The notes: generated from the sequence alone by a model not told the origin. Counted from the stretch's first letter, positions 8,411-18,470 are shown. The stretch: 64,000 nucleotides of DNA from Bacillota bacterium (GCA_023439505.1 JAEXNR010000001.1:83692-147691); one strand, 5' to 3'. Program-made: numbers and translations.

Positions 8411-10063
8411 TTATTCTGCCTCCCGTCTTCCCTGATTACGATATTCCTTTGGGGTCAGAGCAACATATTTCTTAAACTGTACGGAAAAATATTTGTAATC
8501 ACTATAGCCGATCATTTCAGCAACTTTGTATATCTTAAAGGATGTGTTCACCAATAATTTTTTTGCCTCCTGCATCCGGAGTTTCTGAATATAATCGATA
8601 TAGGTAACACCGGTAATTTTTTTAAACAAAAAGCTGAAATAGGTCTCAGAAAGATACACATACTCACTCATCATTTTTAAAGTGATTTTTTCACTCAGAT
8701 GCGATGCAATATAGGCTTTCGCTTTGTCAATTACCATACGCTGTTCTTTGATTTCCAACGGATCCACTGTCTCGTCTATTTCTTTCGCCAGCGCAACCAT
8801 ACTATTGATAATATAGGTTTCCAGCTCTTTAACCGTTAAGGCTTCTTTTACAAATTCGTTGAATTCATCTCCAATCGTTTTATCGATGACATCGTAACTG
8901 TTATTGATCTTGGATTGCACCATTAATTTTAAGGCAATGCAGTAGTTTTTTACGATTTCCGGCAAAAGATTCTGTTCCATGAGAACGCGAAACATAGAAG
9001 CCAGATACCTCCTGGTGTCAGCCTGATTACCGTTGCTGATTGCAATTGCAGCATGCTCCATCTCCTCCGGATAAAACCGGATGAAATTCTGCTCATATTT
9101 TGATTCATTAATGTCCTGATAAACCTGTACTCTTTGTTCGCCAAGATAAAAATTATTTTGGAGCGACCGCTTCGCCTGACTGAAGGACTTTGCAATATAA
9201 TGTATGGAAGGATAACTTAAGCCGATTCCGATGGTATAGGGCACCGTTATATGCCGAAACAGGCAGTTGCGTATATTTTCACTGATACTTTCCAGGCACT
9301 GTATCATAGCAGAATCCTGTCTGTCCTGTGAGTCAAAGCAAAAGATAAAGTCAATTGTATCATAGTCCTCAACAATATAATAAGCATTATCTATATTGAT
9401 CAGTTCCTCTTTTATGATATTTCGATAGGAAAAGGTGAGCAGCCTTTTATCCGTTGCCCAGGTATTTTCCAGCTCCTCATAAATACTCTTTCGATCAAAT
9501 TTAATGGTTGCCGCAGCAAAATAATGTCCTGAGAAATCCAATTCCAGAGACGCCGTCTTCTCTTCAAAATCTTTGAACAAACTCACATCCCCCTCCAGCA
9601 TGGACTGAAGAAATTCATTTCTCATGGTTTCATAGCCGGCATTAATATACATATTACTATAAAAGATTTCTTCCTTGATTTCTCTCTTCTGATCCATCTT
9701 TTCTTTTAGGTACGTAAATGTTTCCAGAAGTTTCTTTTTATTCGTAGGCTTTAGTAAATAGTCAAATGCCCGAAATCCTATGGCTTGACGTGCATATTCA
9801 AATTCAGCAAAACCACTTAAAATAATAATTTCAATATCCGGGTACAATTGCCTTGATATTTTGGCAAGTTCTGTTCCCCCCATGATCGGCATCTTAATAT
9901 CTGTCAGTAAAACATCCACCTGGTTTATCTTCAGCTGTTCCAAAGCATCTTTACCGTTTGCACTTTCTGCTACAACAACAAAACCCAGGGACTGCCAGGG
10001 AATACTATTCACAATACCTTTGCGTATCATATCTTCATCTTCTACGACCATCAATCTATACAT
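8411..10063 (-). CDS. YesN-type response regulator, REC plus AraC-type HTH
   Basis: The 550-residue protein has a receiver domain at 1-125 (VVEDEDMIRKGI; phospho-acceptor Asp in VDVLLTDIKMPIMGG; Lys in YLLKPT), a middle region of about 290 residues of the YesN type, and a C-terminal AraC/XylS double helix-turn-helix (MSEYVYLSETYFSFLFKK and VAEMIGYSDYKYFSVQFKKY). It is the output partner of the two membrane kinases encoded just upstream. Such pairs usually switch on sugar transport operons, so the neighbouring polyol operon is the obvious target; this is inference. The gap to the upstream kinase gene (10064-10150) holds two small hairpins. Confidence 0.92.
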   Translation of the reverse strand: MYRLMVVEDEDMIRKGIVNSIPWQSLGFVVVAESANGKDALEQLKINQVDVLLTDIKMPIMGGTELAKISRQLYPDIEIIILSGFAEFEYARQAIGFRAFDYLLKPTNKKKLLETFTYLKEKMDQKREIKEEIFYSNMYINAGYETMRNEFLQSMLEGDVSLFKDFEEKTASLELDFSGHYFAAATIKFDRKSIYEELENTWATDKRLLTFSYRNIIKEELINIDNAYYIVEDYDTIDFIFCFDSQDRQDSAMIQCLESISENIRNCLFRHITVPYTIGIGLSYPSIHYIAKSFSQAKRSLQNNFYLGEQRVQVYQDINESKYEQNFIRFYPEEMEHAAIAISNGNQADTRRYLASMFRVLMEQNLLPEIVKNYCIALKLMVQSKINNSYDVIDKTIGDEFNEFVKEALTVKELETYIINSMVALAKEIDETVDPLEIKEQRMVIDKAKAYIASHLSEKITLKMMSEYVYLSETYFSFLFKKITGVTYIDYIQKLRMQEAKKLLVNTSFKIYKVAEMIGYSDYKYFSVQFKKYVALTPKEYRNQGRREAE

Positions 10064-10093
10064 ATTCTACCTCATTTCTGCGATATATCATGG

Positions 10094-10134
10094 CTCGCTT
10101 TGCGAGACTATGCGCATCCAAAGTATGCGGATGC
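10094..10134. other. Two small hairpins between kinase and response regulator genes
   Basis: CTCGC-ttt-GCGAG (10094-10106) and GCATCC...GGATGC (10114-10134) stand side by side with no T run. They may set the relative amounts of the kinase and regulator messages; they do not resemble a terminator. Confidence 0.35.
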
Positions 10135-10150
10135 AGTGTAGACCTAAACG

Positions 10151-11827
10151 TCACTTCTTAATCGGGATACACAGGCTTACTGTGGTCCCCACATTGATCA
10201 GGGATGTTATATTTATACCATAAGGTTCGCCAAAGTATATCTTTATTCTCTGATTTACATTTCTCATTCCAATACTGTCTCCAATACCAAGAATTGTACT
10301 ATTCATCTTAAGTCTTATTTTTTCGCAAAGATCCAGTTCCATACCCTTTCCATTATCGTTAATATCAAAGACAATGGTATTGGTACCTTTTCTTCCTGAG
10401 ATATGAATGATGCCTCCTTTCTCAATGCCTTCAAACCCGTGAACAATGCAGTTTTCAATGATGGGTTGAAGAATCAGCTTCACCGTTTTATATCGTATAA
10501 TTTCCGGATCAATTTCCCACTCCACATCGAATTGATTTTTATGCATAATCTTTTGAAGACATACATAGCTTTTCACATTTTCAATTTCCGTGCTTATCGT
10601 AACAAATGCCCCTTTTTCAGACACGCTTGTTTTAAAAAACTCCCCCAATGCCGATACCATTTCACCGATTTCCTCATATCCCTTCATTTGTGACATCCAA
10701 AAAACATTATCCAGTAAATTATAGAGAAAATGTGGATTGATTCTCTGTTGGAGTGCCACCAGCTCCAATTCCTTTATTCTTGTCCGAAGCATCGTTTCGT
10801 TGATCTCTGTAACATAAGTTTCTTCCAGCACTTCGTTTAGTCTATTTAACATGGAAGTAAATACATTATTTAAAATCTGATGCTCATCTTTCGTATCCGT
10901 GTCGATATATTCGTCCTTCCTGTCCGGCACCTCATCTTCGTTGATCTGCTCCATTCGACCAAGCAGCCGATTGAGCGGAAGCTTAATGCTCACATTCACC
11001 AGATAGATAATACTTCCTGAGATAATCAATACCAGAAGGAACATTAACATCGAGGTGACTAATCCATATAAGTCATACTTTTTTCCGGCAAAGGTATTCA
11101 TCACGGATAACCCTGTGTCCGAGATGGGAAGCAGTACGGAGTAAACGGTGTCCTTATGTTCAAACCGCGAACCTGCAACCATTCTGCCTGAGTGGTCCGT
11201 AATTGCTATCTTTTGCTTCGTCGATCCCACCGCATTGTTAAGTATTTTTTGAATTTCATCGAGATTAATCAGGACTACATATCTGGCCTTAAGACCACTG
11301 GAATAATCTATCTCGATATTTTCCGACCGGCATAGTACCGTTTTATTGTCATAGTAAAGATAATACCAGCCCTGTTCCTCTTTTAACTGATTTTTAATTT
11401 CACTCGTATCTATTAATATTTTGCTGTATAAAAATGTGGTCCCATCCTCAAGGATCACTGAGGTATAATCTATCTCACTATGGGTTGACATGATACTGGC
11501 TATGGTATTCTCAATTCGATTTGTCACGCCCTCTGTCTGATATCGGGGCGAGGTTGCATACAAATAGAGGTCCGTCAGGATGTCATTGTTCTCCTTTAAA
11601 AACTTAAATTTCAATTCCAGCTGATCAAACATGTCATTAACCCTGATATCTGATTCATAGGCAAAATTCTCATAATTACTTTTTAGATTATTGTTATAAT
11701 AAAAGAATTCAATGGTCGCACTGATGAAAATCATGGAACAGATCGGGACCACACACAGAATAATAAATGCATAGGAAAGTCGCCTGCGTATCGATATTCT
11801 TCTGAGCGTCTTAACAAATTTGTCCAT
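10151..11827 (-). CDS. YesM-type sensor histidine kinase, catalytic
   Basis: The 558-residue protein has a membrane segment at about 18-40, an extracellular sensor region, a second membrane segment (VTSMLMFLLVLIISGSIIYL) and a linker. It ends in a His_kinase domain with QQRINPHFLYN (phospho-acceptor His) and an intact ATPase domain: LQPIIENCIVHG (N box), DINDNGKGM (G1) and GIGDSIGMRN (G2). The ATG at 11827 begins one base after the TGA of the previous gene; a GTG at 11845 is an alternative start with a weak upstream GGA. It pairs with the degenerate kinase encoded before it and with the YesN-type regulator after it. Confidence 0.9.
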   Translation of the reverse strand: MDKFVKTLRRISIRRRLSYAFIILCVVPICSMIFISATIEFFYYNNNLKSNYENFAYESDIRVNDMFDQLELKFKFLKENNDILTDLYLYATSPRYQTEGVTNRIENTIASIMSTHSEIDYTSVILEDGTTFLYSKILIDTSEIKNQLKEEQGWYYLYYDNKTVLCRSENIEIDYSSGLKARYVVLINLDEIQKILNNAVGSTKQKIAITDHSGRMVAGSRFEHKDTVYSVLLPISDTGLSVMNTFAGKKYDLYGLVTSMLMFLLVLIISGSIIYLVNVSIKLPLNRLLGRMEQINEDEVPDRKDEYIDTDTKDEHQILNNVFTSMLNRLNEVLEETYVTEINETMLRTRIKELELVALQQRINPHFLYNLLDNVFWMSQMKGYEEIGEMVSALGEFFKTSVSEKGAFVTISTEIENVKSYVCLQKIMHKNQFDVEWEIDPEIIRYKTVKLILQPIIENCIVHGFEGIEKGGIIHISGRKGTNTIVFDINDNGKGMELDLCEKIRLKMNSTILGIGDSIGMRNVNQRIKIYFGEPYGINITSLINVGTTVSLCIPIKK

Positions 11828-11828
11828 A

Positions 11829-13550
11829 TCACTTCTTACCCTCACTTCCGTTTTCCTGGAAAACCGGTATCATTACCCTGATTTCGCTCTGTTCATGATC
11901 TAATATAACGCCATACCCTTCTCCATAATACAGCGTTAGCCTCTCATCTACACTATTAATTCCCCGCATATCAGGACTTGCTGTATCTACCAGACTGAGA
12001 AAGTAGGATACAGCCTGACCTGTCATTACGACCTTGATGGTATCAAACGTTTCAACAACCGCAATATTAAGGATAATCTGCCCCTCTATGTCATCCAGAT
12101 TCGTAGAGATGATATCCTCGACGATTGGGTGAATTGCTAATTTAATAATTTTTGTATTTCGTAAGGACAATGAAACATCCCAGGCGCTTTTAATCCGGTT
12201 ACCAAAGCGCTTGTTTTGCAGGAAGATATAATTATTAACGCTTTCAACCTCATTTTCAATGGTTACATACTCTCTTCCCTTCATAATAATTACTCTTAGA
12301 TAATTGCCCAACGCACTGACAATTTCACTAATCTCGTCATCACCTTCCAGCTGTCCGTTCCAGTAAATGGACTCCAGGGTATTATATAGAAAATGGGGAT
12401 TGATCTGCTGCTGCAATGCAGACAGCTCTGCTTCCTTACGAAGTTCTCTTAGCTTCGTCTCCTGCAGCTTAATTTTATATTGCCGCTGGATTGCCTCCAC
12501 TAAATTACTGCTCATTTTATTAAAACCTTCAATTACCGTATGATACTCGTCATCGCCATCATCCTCAACATATTTCTCAACTTCATCCTTATTCATTTCC
12601 TCGATTAACCGGTTGATCGGTCCCGTAATACTTTTCGTAAATAATATAGCAAAAATCATAGCCAGTACTGCAAAAAGCACCGCTGTAAATAATGTGATTG
12701 TAAATTGTATAATTGCTGATCTTAGCAAGGTCTGCATCGCAATATGATTTACAATGGTTAAATTTGTGTTTGAAATTGACTTTGAGATGGACACAGAGAG
12801 CAATTTATCTCCGTTAAATGTGGATCCCACCTGCTTTTCATTGGAAGCACTGATAATGATATTATGTTCGTCAATGATCATAACCTCATTTAAAAGATTT
12901 GTAACATTTTCATAACATACCTTATTAAAGTAGGATAGGTCCAGGGCTGCCACGATATTTCCGATGCATTGATCCTCTTTGCTAAAGATTCCTCGGGTCA
13001 AAATAACATAACTGTTTCTGTCACTTAATACCTCCTTGGGACTCACTGTCATAAATACCCGTCTTGCTTCCTTAGACAAAAGCTTACTTGTAGTAAAGTT
13101 GCCATTGGATACCGGGGACGGAAAATAAAAATATGTCTGATTTACAGATACCAATTCACAGGTATTAATGGCACCGCTTGCACCAAATGTACTTCCTAGT
13201 ACCAGTCGTATATGATTTTCGATATCACTTTTCTTATTCCAGTCAGCCTGATTATATAACATCAGATCATCTACAATCTCCGGATTGGTTGCTACTTCTT
13301 CCAGCAGATTCATATGGGAATACATATAATAGGACATATTATTGGCAATCTGGGCTGTGGATTCCTGCAGGAACTTTTTCGCATCCCGTTCATTTTTTGA
13401 AAAAGAATATACGGCATTATACCCGCCGATTAAGAGGATGGGCAAAACGAACACATAAATAAAACACCGGATCAGGCGTCTGTAAATACCGTATTTATAG
13501 AGTTCCTTCAAACTCCATTCTTTCATCTTTTCTAAAATTCTGCTTATCAT
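11829..13550 (-). CDS. YesM-type sensor kinase homologue with degenerate ATPase domain
   Basis: The 573-residue protein has the same layout as its neighbour: membrane segment at about 25-47, extracellular sensor, second membrane segment (FTAVLFAVLAMIFAILF), and a His_kinase region with an intact QQQINPHFLYN phospho-acceptor motif. Its ATP-binding domain looks decayed. The N box reads IHPIVEDIISTN, where the neighbour has QPIIENCIVHG. No DxGxG motif is found (VVMTGQAV in that place), and the G2 loop is missing. It is therefore probably a non-catalytic partner that receives phosphate from, or forms a heterodimer with, the next kinase. An in-frame TTG at 13562 overlaps the ribosome site, so the ATG at 13550 is used. 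Confidence 0.85.
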   Translation of the reverse strand: MISRILEKMKEWSLKELYKYGIYRRLIRCFIYVFVLPILLIGGYNAVYSFSKNERDAKKFLQESTAQIANNMSYYMYSHMNLLEEVATNPEIVDDLMLYNQADWNKKSDIENHIRLVLGSTFGASGAINTCELVSVNQTYFYFPSPVSNGNFTTSKLLSKEARRVFMTVSPKEVLSDRNSYVILTRGIFSKEDQCIGNIVAALDLSYFNKVCYENVTNLLNEVMIIDEHNIIISASNEKQVGSTFNGDKLLSVSISKSISNTNLTIVNHIAMQTLLRSAIIQFTITLFTAVLFAVLAMIFAILFTKSITGPINRLIEEMNKDEVEKYVEDDGDDEYHTVIEGFNKMSSNLVEAIQRQYKIKLQETKLRELRKEAELSALQQQINPHFLYNTLESIYWNGQLEGDDEISEIVSALGNYLRVIIMKGREYVTIENEVESVNNYIFLQNKRFGNRIKSAWDVSLSLRNTKIIKLAIHPIVEDIISTNLDDIEGQIILNIAVVETFDTIKVVMTGQAVSYFLSLVDTASPDMRGINSVDERLTLYYGEGYGVILDHEQSEIRVMIPVFQENGSEGKK

Positions 13551-13562
13551 GATGCTCCTCAA

Positions 13563-14666
13563 CTATTTATTGTATTGAAAACCCCATATTTTTTCTGCGA
13601 TGTACGCCCAATGTTTAGGATCATTGCTGTTATCCGCATTAATGATATACGGAGGTATGGTGACTTTGGCCTGGTTATCCTGTAATGTGATATCACAGAC
13701 CTTCCAATAGGTATCATCGCTGTAATATTTTCCTTCCGGAATCTTTTTTCCCGCAAGAACATAATTAGCAAGCAGATCCACAGTAATATTACCGTATGCA
13801 ATCACATCCTGCGCAACTGCACTATCCGCATATCCCCTGTTAATTAAGCCCACGAAATAAGGATCTGCATCAATGGTTACAAGAATGATATGTCCCTCTT
13901 TCCAAAACGGTTCCCAGTGGTTGGATTCCTGTAATGCCTCCACAAGCCCTCTTCCGGGATGTTCACTGGAAGCATGCACCGCATCGATCTGTATTCCTGA
14001 TTCGAGGGCTTTTAACAGCTCTTCTTTTACCAATTCCGGTCTTCCTTGCGTAGCTCTGGCAAGATAGGTAATATTGGGATATTGTTGAATCACAGACTCA
14101 AAGCCCTCTTTTCTGAGTCTCCAGGCATTGCTGCTCAATTCTCCATATGCGTTAAAAACGGTGCCCTGGGCTTTACCATACCGTTGGATTAACTGTTCAA
14201 CAATGGCCTCTGCCGCCATTTCTCCTGCTTTATAATTGTCAAAACTTACATCAATGGCTAATTTTCCTCCAACCGCATTGGTATCGATGGTACACATTGG
14301 AATTCCTGCTTCATTCCCGCGGCGTATCACTTCCTCTATGGAAATACTGTCAATTGCAGTGGTAATAATTGCATCCGGCTTTTGTTCAATAAAATTCACA
14401 ATCTGCTGATTTTGTCTCAATGGATCGTAATCGGCAACAGAATTTTCGAAGACCCAGCCTCTCTCCTCCACAGCCTTCTTTACCGCCTCATTCATAATGG
14501 TATAAAAGTAGGAATTAAAGCTTTTGTGGGCAAAATCTATCACTACCGGTTTTTCGTTCCCTACCGGAGGCTTTTCCAGTACCCTGGTACCGGGATTTAT
14601 CTGAGCACATGCTGATAACATCATCATGCAGAATATGATTCCCATCATTGTCTTAATGCGTATCAT
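13563..14666 (-). CDS. Sugar-binding lipoprotein, periplasmic-binding-protein family 1 type
   Basis: The 367-residue protein has a lipoprotein signal (hydrophobic MMGIIFCMMMLSAC, Cys lipid site at about residue 19). The rest is a ribose-binding-like fold: VVIDFAHKSFNSYFYTIMNE at the start, then FIEQKPDAIITTAIDS and TIDTNAVGGK. The upstream residues MPNSGTFVKGDK contain the ribosome site, so the ATG at 14666 is taken as the start. It is the first gene of the sensor cluster and ends 12 bases before the first kinase. That suggests it hands the bound sugar to the kinase sensor domains rather than to a transporter, since the neighbouring ABC operon has its own binding protein. Confidence 0.87.
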   Translation of the reverse strand: MIRIKTMMGIIFCMMMLSACAQINPGTRVLEKPPVGNEKPVVIDFAHKSFNSYFYTIMNEAVKKAVEERGWVFENSVADYDPLRQNQQIVNFIEQKPDAIITTAIDSISIEEVIRRGNEAGIPMCTIDTNAVGGKLAIDVSFDNYKAGEMAAEAIVEQLIQRYGKAQGTVFNAYGELSSNAWRLRKEGFESVIQQYPNITYLARATQGRPELVKEELLKALESGIQIDAVHASSEHPGRGLVEALQESNHWEPFWKEGHIILVTIDADPYFVGLINRGYADSAVAQDVIAYGNITVDLLANYVLAGKKIPEGKYYSDDTYWKVCDITLQDNQAKVTIPPYIINADNSNDPKHWAYIAEKIWGFQYNK

Positions 14667-14775
14667 CTTATCACCTTTCACAAAAGTGCCGGAATTTGGC
14701 ACGGGATGGAGAAATTTTTTGTTTATTTTTATTATACCATATTCTTTGTAAATGATAAACAGGATCAGGACATCC

Positions 14776-14815
14776 TGTATAAAATTAGGATGCCCAATGA
14801 ATTGAGCATCCTAAT
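14776..14815 (-). terminator. Terminator after the ribulokinase gene
   Basis: A perfect 10-bp stem (14784-14793 with 14806-14815, ATTAGGATGC arm) with a 12-base loop is followed on the minus strand by TTTTAT. It closes the transport-catabolism operon and separates it from the sensor cluster. Confidence 0.7.
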
Positions 14816-14820
14816 ACTTA

Positions 14821-16500
14821 TCATTTGACAGATGAAATAGCATTATTTTTCATTGCTTTCAACCGCTTCATAACGTCATTTTCACCTTTACCAAAGTAAT
14901 CATGTAACGTTTTATATTCTTTAAATAACAGATCGTATCTCTTAACATTATCTGCATTTGGCATATAAACCTTATCCTGTAATCTGGACATACGCAAGGA
15001 TGCTTCTTCAATGGTATCATATCCGCCTCTGGATGTTCCGGCTGCAACCGCTCCAAATAATGCAGCACCCAGCGCCGGAGCCTGCTTCGATGCCGAAATA
15101 CGGATCTCTTTATTGGTTACATCAGCGTAGATCTGCATCATTAATTCGCTTTTTCTTGCAATTCCTCCGGCTGCATAAAGCTCCTCGATGGGAACACCAC
15201 CCTCTTCAAAAGCTTCGATAATAATTCTTGTTCCAAAAGCCGTAGCTTCAATCAAAGCACGATAGATTTCTTCCGGTTTGGTCTGGAGTGTTGCGCCGAT
15301 CAGTAATCCGGTAAGATCTGCATCTGTTAAGATACTGCGGTTTCCGTTCCACCAATCCAATGCGATGAGACCGCTTTCTCCCGGGAGCTGTTTTTTTACT
15401 TTCTCTTCAAACAGCTGATGAATGCTGACTCCCTTTTCGGCCGCCTCTTTGACATAAGCTTCGGGTGCACAATTTCTCACAAACCAGTCAAAGTGGTCTC
15501 CAACGCAAGCCTGGCCCGCCTCATAGGCATAATATCCCGGAATTACGCCATCTTCTACCACCCCGCCGACACCGGGAATAAAGTGTTCCTCCTTACTCAT
15601 CATGATATGACAGGTACTTGTTCCCATGATCATGAGCATCTTTCCAGGTTCAGTTATTCTGACGGCCGGTAATGCAACATGAGCGTCAATATTAGCAACC
15701 GCTACCGGTGTTCCCTCCAAAAGTCCTGTTAATTCGGCGCTTTCCCTGGTAAGATATCCTGCACAGTCTGTTGTCGCATATATGTCCGCTCTTAGCTTTT
15801 CCTCGGCAAAATTCTCCATCTCCGGATACAATGCCCCAAAGAATTCCTTACTGGGATAGCCATCTTTTTTAGACCAGACAGCCTTATATCCCGCCTGGCA
15901 CAAGCTGCGTTTCTCTTCTCCTACCAACATCCTGACAATCCAGTCACCGGCCTCTATAAATCCATCCATTGCCTGATAGAGTTCCGGATCTTCATGAAGA
16001 ATCTGCATTGCTTTTGGAACAACCCATTCAGAAGACATTCTGTCCCCGTAACGTCCCATGAATTTCTCCTGTCTTTGATGGGCGATCTCATTAAACCGGT
16101 CTGCCTCTCCCTGTGCTGCATGATGTTTCCACAGCTTGACATAAGCATGGGGTCTGTCTTTAAATTCTTCCAGGAAACACAACGGTGTTCCATTCTGATC
16201 TATCGGAAGTACGGTACAGGAAGTAAAGTCAACGCCGATTCCTATAATTTGTTCTTTCGTTACCTTACCAAGGCTAAGTACCTCGGGAATTGCACTGCGA
16301 AGCACCTCCAGATAATCCTGGGGATGCTGCAATGCAGTCTCAGGGGCCAGACGTCTGGATGAGCCCGGTAAATATTGATCCATAACTCCATGCGAATATT
16401 CCAGCATGGTACAGCAGATTTCTTCTCCTGTTTCAACATCCACCAATACTACACGTCCGGATAAAGTGCCATAATCGATACCGATGGTATATTTTTTCAT
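14821..16500 (-). CDS. araB: Ribulokinase, FGGY family
   Basis: This 559-residue kinase phosphorylates ribulose, and in some enzymes ribitol or arabitol, with ATP. It matches AraB throughout: TIGIDYGTLSGRVVLVD (phosphate 1 loop), GIGVDFTSCTVLPID, MIMGTSTCHIM, DWWNGNRS and LYAAGGIARKSELMMQI (adenosine loop). The length is that of bacterial AraB. An in-frame TTG at 16503 sits between the AGGAGG and the ATG; the ATG at 16500, six bases away, is chosen. It is the last gene of the operon after the short-chain dehydrogenase, with no araA or araD nearby. So a ketose made by the operon's dehydrogenases is the likely substrate rather than arabinose-derived ribulose. Confidence 0.92.
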   Translation of the reverse strand: MKKYTIGIDYGTLSGRVVLVDVETGEEICCTMLEYSHGVMDQYLPGSSRRLAPETALQHPQDYLEVLRSAIPEVLSLGKVTKEQIIGIGVDFTSCTVLPIDQNGTPLCFLEEFKDRPHAYVKLWKHHAAQGEADRFNEIAHQRQEKFMGRYGDRMSSEWVVPKAMQILHEDPELYQAMDGFIEAGDWIVRMLVGEEKRSLCQAGYKAVWSKKDGYPSKEFFGALYPEMENFAEEKLRADIYATTDCAGYLTRESAELTGLLEGTPVAVANIDAHVALPAVRITEPGKMLMIMGTSTCHIMMSKEEHFIPGVGGVVEDGVIPGYYAYEAGQACVGDHFDWFVRNCAPEAYVKEAAEKGVSIHQLFEEKVKKQLPGESGLIALDWWNGNRSILTDADLTGLLIGATLQTKPEEIYRALIEATAFGTRIIIEAFEEGGVPIEELYAAGGIARKSELMMQIYADVTNKEIRISASKQAPALGAALFGAVAAGTSRGGYDTIEEASLRMSRLQDKVYMPNADNVKRYDLLFKEYKTLHDYFGKGENDVMKRLKAMKNNAISSVK

Positions 16501-16621
16501 CAAGTTCCTCCTAATTTACTATCCTTATTATGTCATTACACACGAACTATCCCACTGAACATTTCGCACAGATTTGCTATTAGAACCAGTCAGCTTGTCA
16601 GGATCTCTTTCCCTGCGTATC

Positions 16622-17398
16622 TTAGAAACAGGTAAAGGCTCCATCTATGATAAAATCTGATCCGGTTGTGAAATCACTGGTATCACCTGCAAGATATACC
16701 GCAATTGCCTGAAGCTCATCCGGACGTCCCATTCTTCCCAACGGTGCCATATCGTTCCATTTCTCAATCAATGGCTGAAGGCTCGGAGAATTCAAGGTAA
16801 GCTCAGTTCCGATATATCCGGGGCTGATGCTGTTAACTCTGACATTACGTTTTGCAAACTCTACTGCCATGGATTTGGTTAACTGAATTACCCCAGCTTT
16901 TGATGCATTGTAGGAACATTGGGGCTGAGGTACATTAACGATATGCCCTGACATGGATGCGGTATTAATAATGGAACCTTTTCCCTGCTTTAACATAACT
17001 TTGGCAGCTGCCTGTGATGTTAAGAAAACTCCGGTTAAATTGATGTCGATTACTTTCTTAAACTGGTCAAGTGTCATCTCTTGTGCCGGAATATTCATAC
17101 AGATACCCGCATTGCAAAAAGCAACATCCAGCTTTCCAAACTCCGTTAATATTGTCTCAATCATCTGATCCACTTCCTGCTGATTGGTAACATCGGTTTT
17201 AATTGCTATGGTCTTTACGCCTGTTGATTCTGCAATTTCCAGCGCTGTTTTTTCCGCTTCCTCTATATCCACATCAACAATAGCAACATGACTGCCTGCT
17301 TCAGCAATTGCAGTTGATATTGCCTTACCAATCCCCCTTGCTCCGCCGGTTACAAATGATACTTTACCATCCAATCTCATTCTTTCCATAATTCCCAT
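16622..17398 (-). CDS. Short-chain dehydrogenase/reductase, probable polyol dehydrogenase
   Basis: The 258-residue protein is a classical SDR: FVTGGARGIGKAI (nucleotide loop), AIVDVD (an acidic end to beta-2, favouring NAD), FCNAGI, the Ser of NTASMSGH, and the catalytic pair in YNASK. The C-terminus has the usual GRMGRPDELQAIAVYLAGD. SDRs of this kind oxidise pentitols, hexitols or sugar acids. Its place between a ribose-type permease and a ribulokinase suggests oxidation of an imported polyol to a ketopentose. AAAGGAG lies nine bases before the ATG. The exact substrate cannot be read from sequence. Confidence 0.88.
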   Translation of the reverse strand: MGIMERMRLDGKVSFVTGGARGIGKAISTAIAEAGSHVAIVDVDIEEAEKTALEIAESTGVKTIAIKTDVTNQQEVDQMIETILTEFGKLDVAFCNAGICMNIPAQEMTLDQFKKVIDINLTGVFLTSQAAAKVMLKQGKGSIINTASMSGHIVNVPQPQCSYNASKAGVIQLTKSMAVEFAKRNVRVNSISPGYIGTELTLNSPSLQPLIEKWNDMAPLGRMGRPDELQAIAVYLAGDTSDFTTGSDFIIDGAFTCF

Positions 17399-17512
17399 AA
17401 TCTGATTCTCCTTTAATATTTATGATTGCCGCCGATGCTATCACATCGCAGCTTTTATACTTTTTCTCTCCCGATCCAACTGACCTTATCTCAGACTTCT
17501 TAGCTTACTATA

Positions 17513-18460
17513 TCAGGTTAATGCACGTTTCTTCTGAAAGCTGTCAAAACCTACCGCCAATGCCAGTACAATACCTTTTACGATCATCTGCATATAAGTA
17601 CTTACATTCATAAGAACCATTCCGTTGGAAAGGATTCCGATAATTAAAACACCGGCAACAACGTTTGACATTTTACCAAAACCACCGGATATGGATACAC
17701 CACCTAATACAACGCAAGTAATAACGTCAAATTCATATCCCATACCGGCGGTAGGCTGTGCAGAATTTGTACGGGAAAGCATTACGATACCGGCAAGCCC
17801 TGCAAATAATCCGGATAATGCATAAACCAGATACTTGGTACGTCCGACTCTGATACCGGATAACTTAGCAGCTTCTTCATTGCCGCCGACAGCGTAGAAG
17901 TAACGACCGAAATAACTCTTATTTAAGATGAAGGAACCGATTCCAAAGCATACAATCATAATAATTACGGGGACGGGAACAGGTCCGATATAACCCTGTC
18001 CGATTACTTTAAATCTTTCATCAAACCCGTAGATCGGTGTACCGCCGCTGATCAGGTAGGAGGCACCTTCAAAGACGATTTGGGTTGCAAAGGTTGCAAT
18101 AATTGCAGGGATCCCAATGGATGAAATCAGAAAACCATTTAACACGCCAACCAACATGGATATAATTAATGCAATAATAACGGATGCGACCATACCAAAT
18201 CCCATTTTTACCATTAAATATGCTGCTACAATATTTACAAGGGTAATAATCGAACCGACAGAAAGATCAATGCCGGCAATCAGGATAACAAAGGTCATAC
18301 CGATGGAGGCAATACCAAGCATGGATACCTGACGTGCTATGGTGAATAAATTACTTGATGAAATAAACCTGTGGTTTGCCAGAGAAAATGCAATAAACAA
18401 TATAATAAAAACAATCCAGATTGCTTTCTCCTTAAAAATTTTAAGAAAAGTGCTTTTCAT
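17513..18460 (-). CDS. Ribose-type sugar ABC transporter permease
   Basis: The 315-residue membrane protein is of the RbsC/XylH family, with eight to ten hydrophobic segments and the hallmark MTFVILIAGIDLSVGSI loop near residue 60-75. AGGAGG stands just before the ATG and the gene begins ten bases after the ATPase gene ends. It forms the homodimeric channel of the ABC importer encoded with it. The specificity lies in the binding protein and remains open: ribose, xylose, arabinose and pentitols are all possible. Confidence 0.92.
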   Translation of the reverse strand: MKSTFLKIFKEKAIWIVFIILFIAFSLANHRFISSSNLFTIARQVSMLGIASIGMTFVILIAGIDLSVGSIITLVNIVAAYLMVKMGFGMVASVIIALIISMLVGVLNGFLISSIGIPAIIATFATQIVFEGASYLISGGTPIYGFDERFKVIGQGYIGPVPVPVIIMIVCFGIGSFILNKSYFGRYFYAVGGNEEAAKLSGIRVGRTKYLVYALSGLFAGLAGIVMLSRTNSAQPTAGMGYEFDVITCVVLGGVSISGGFGKMSNVVAGVLIIGILSNGMVLMNVSTYMQMIVKGIVLALAVGFDSFQKKRALT

Positions 18461-18470
18461 TATTTACCTC

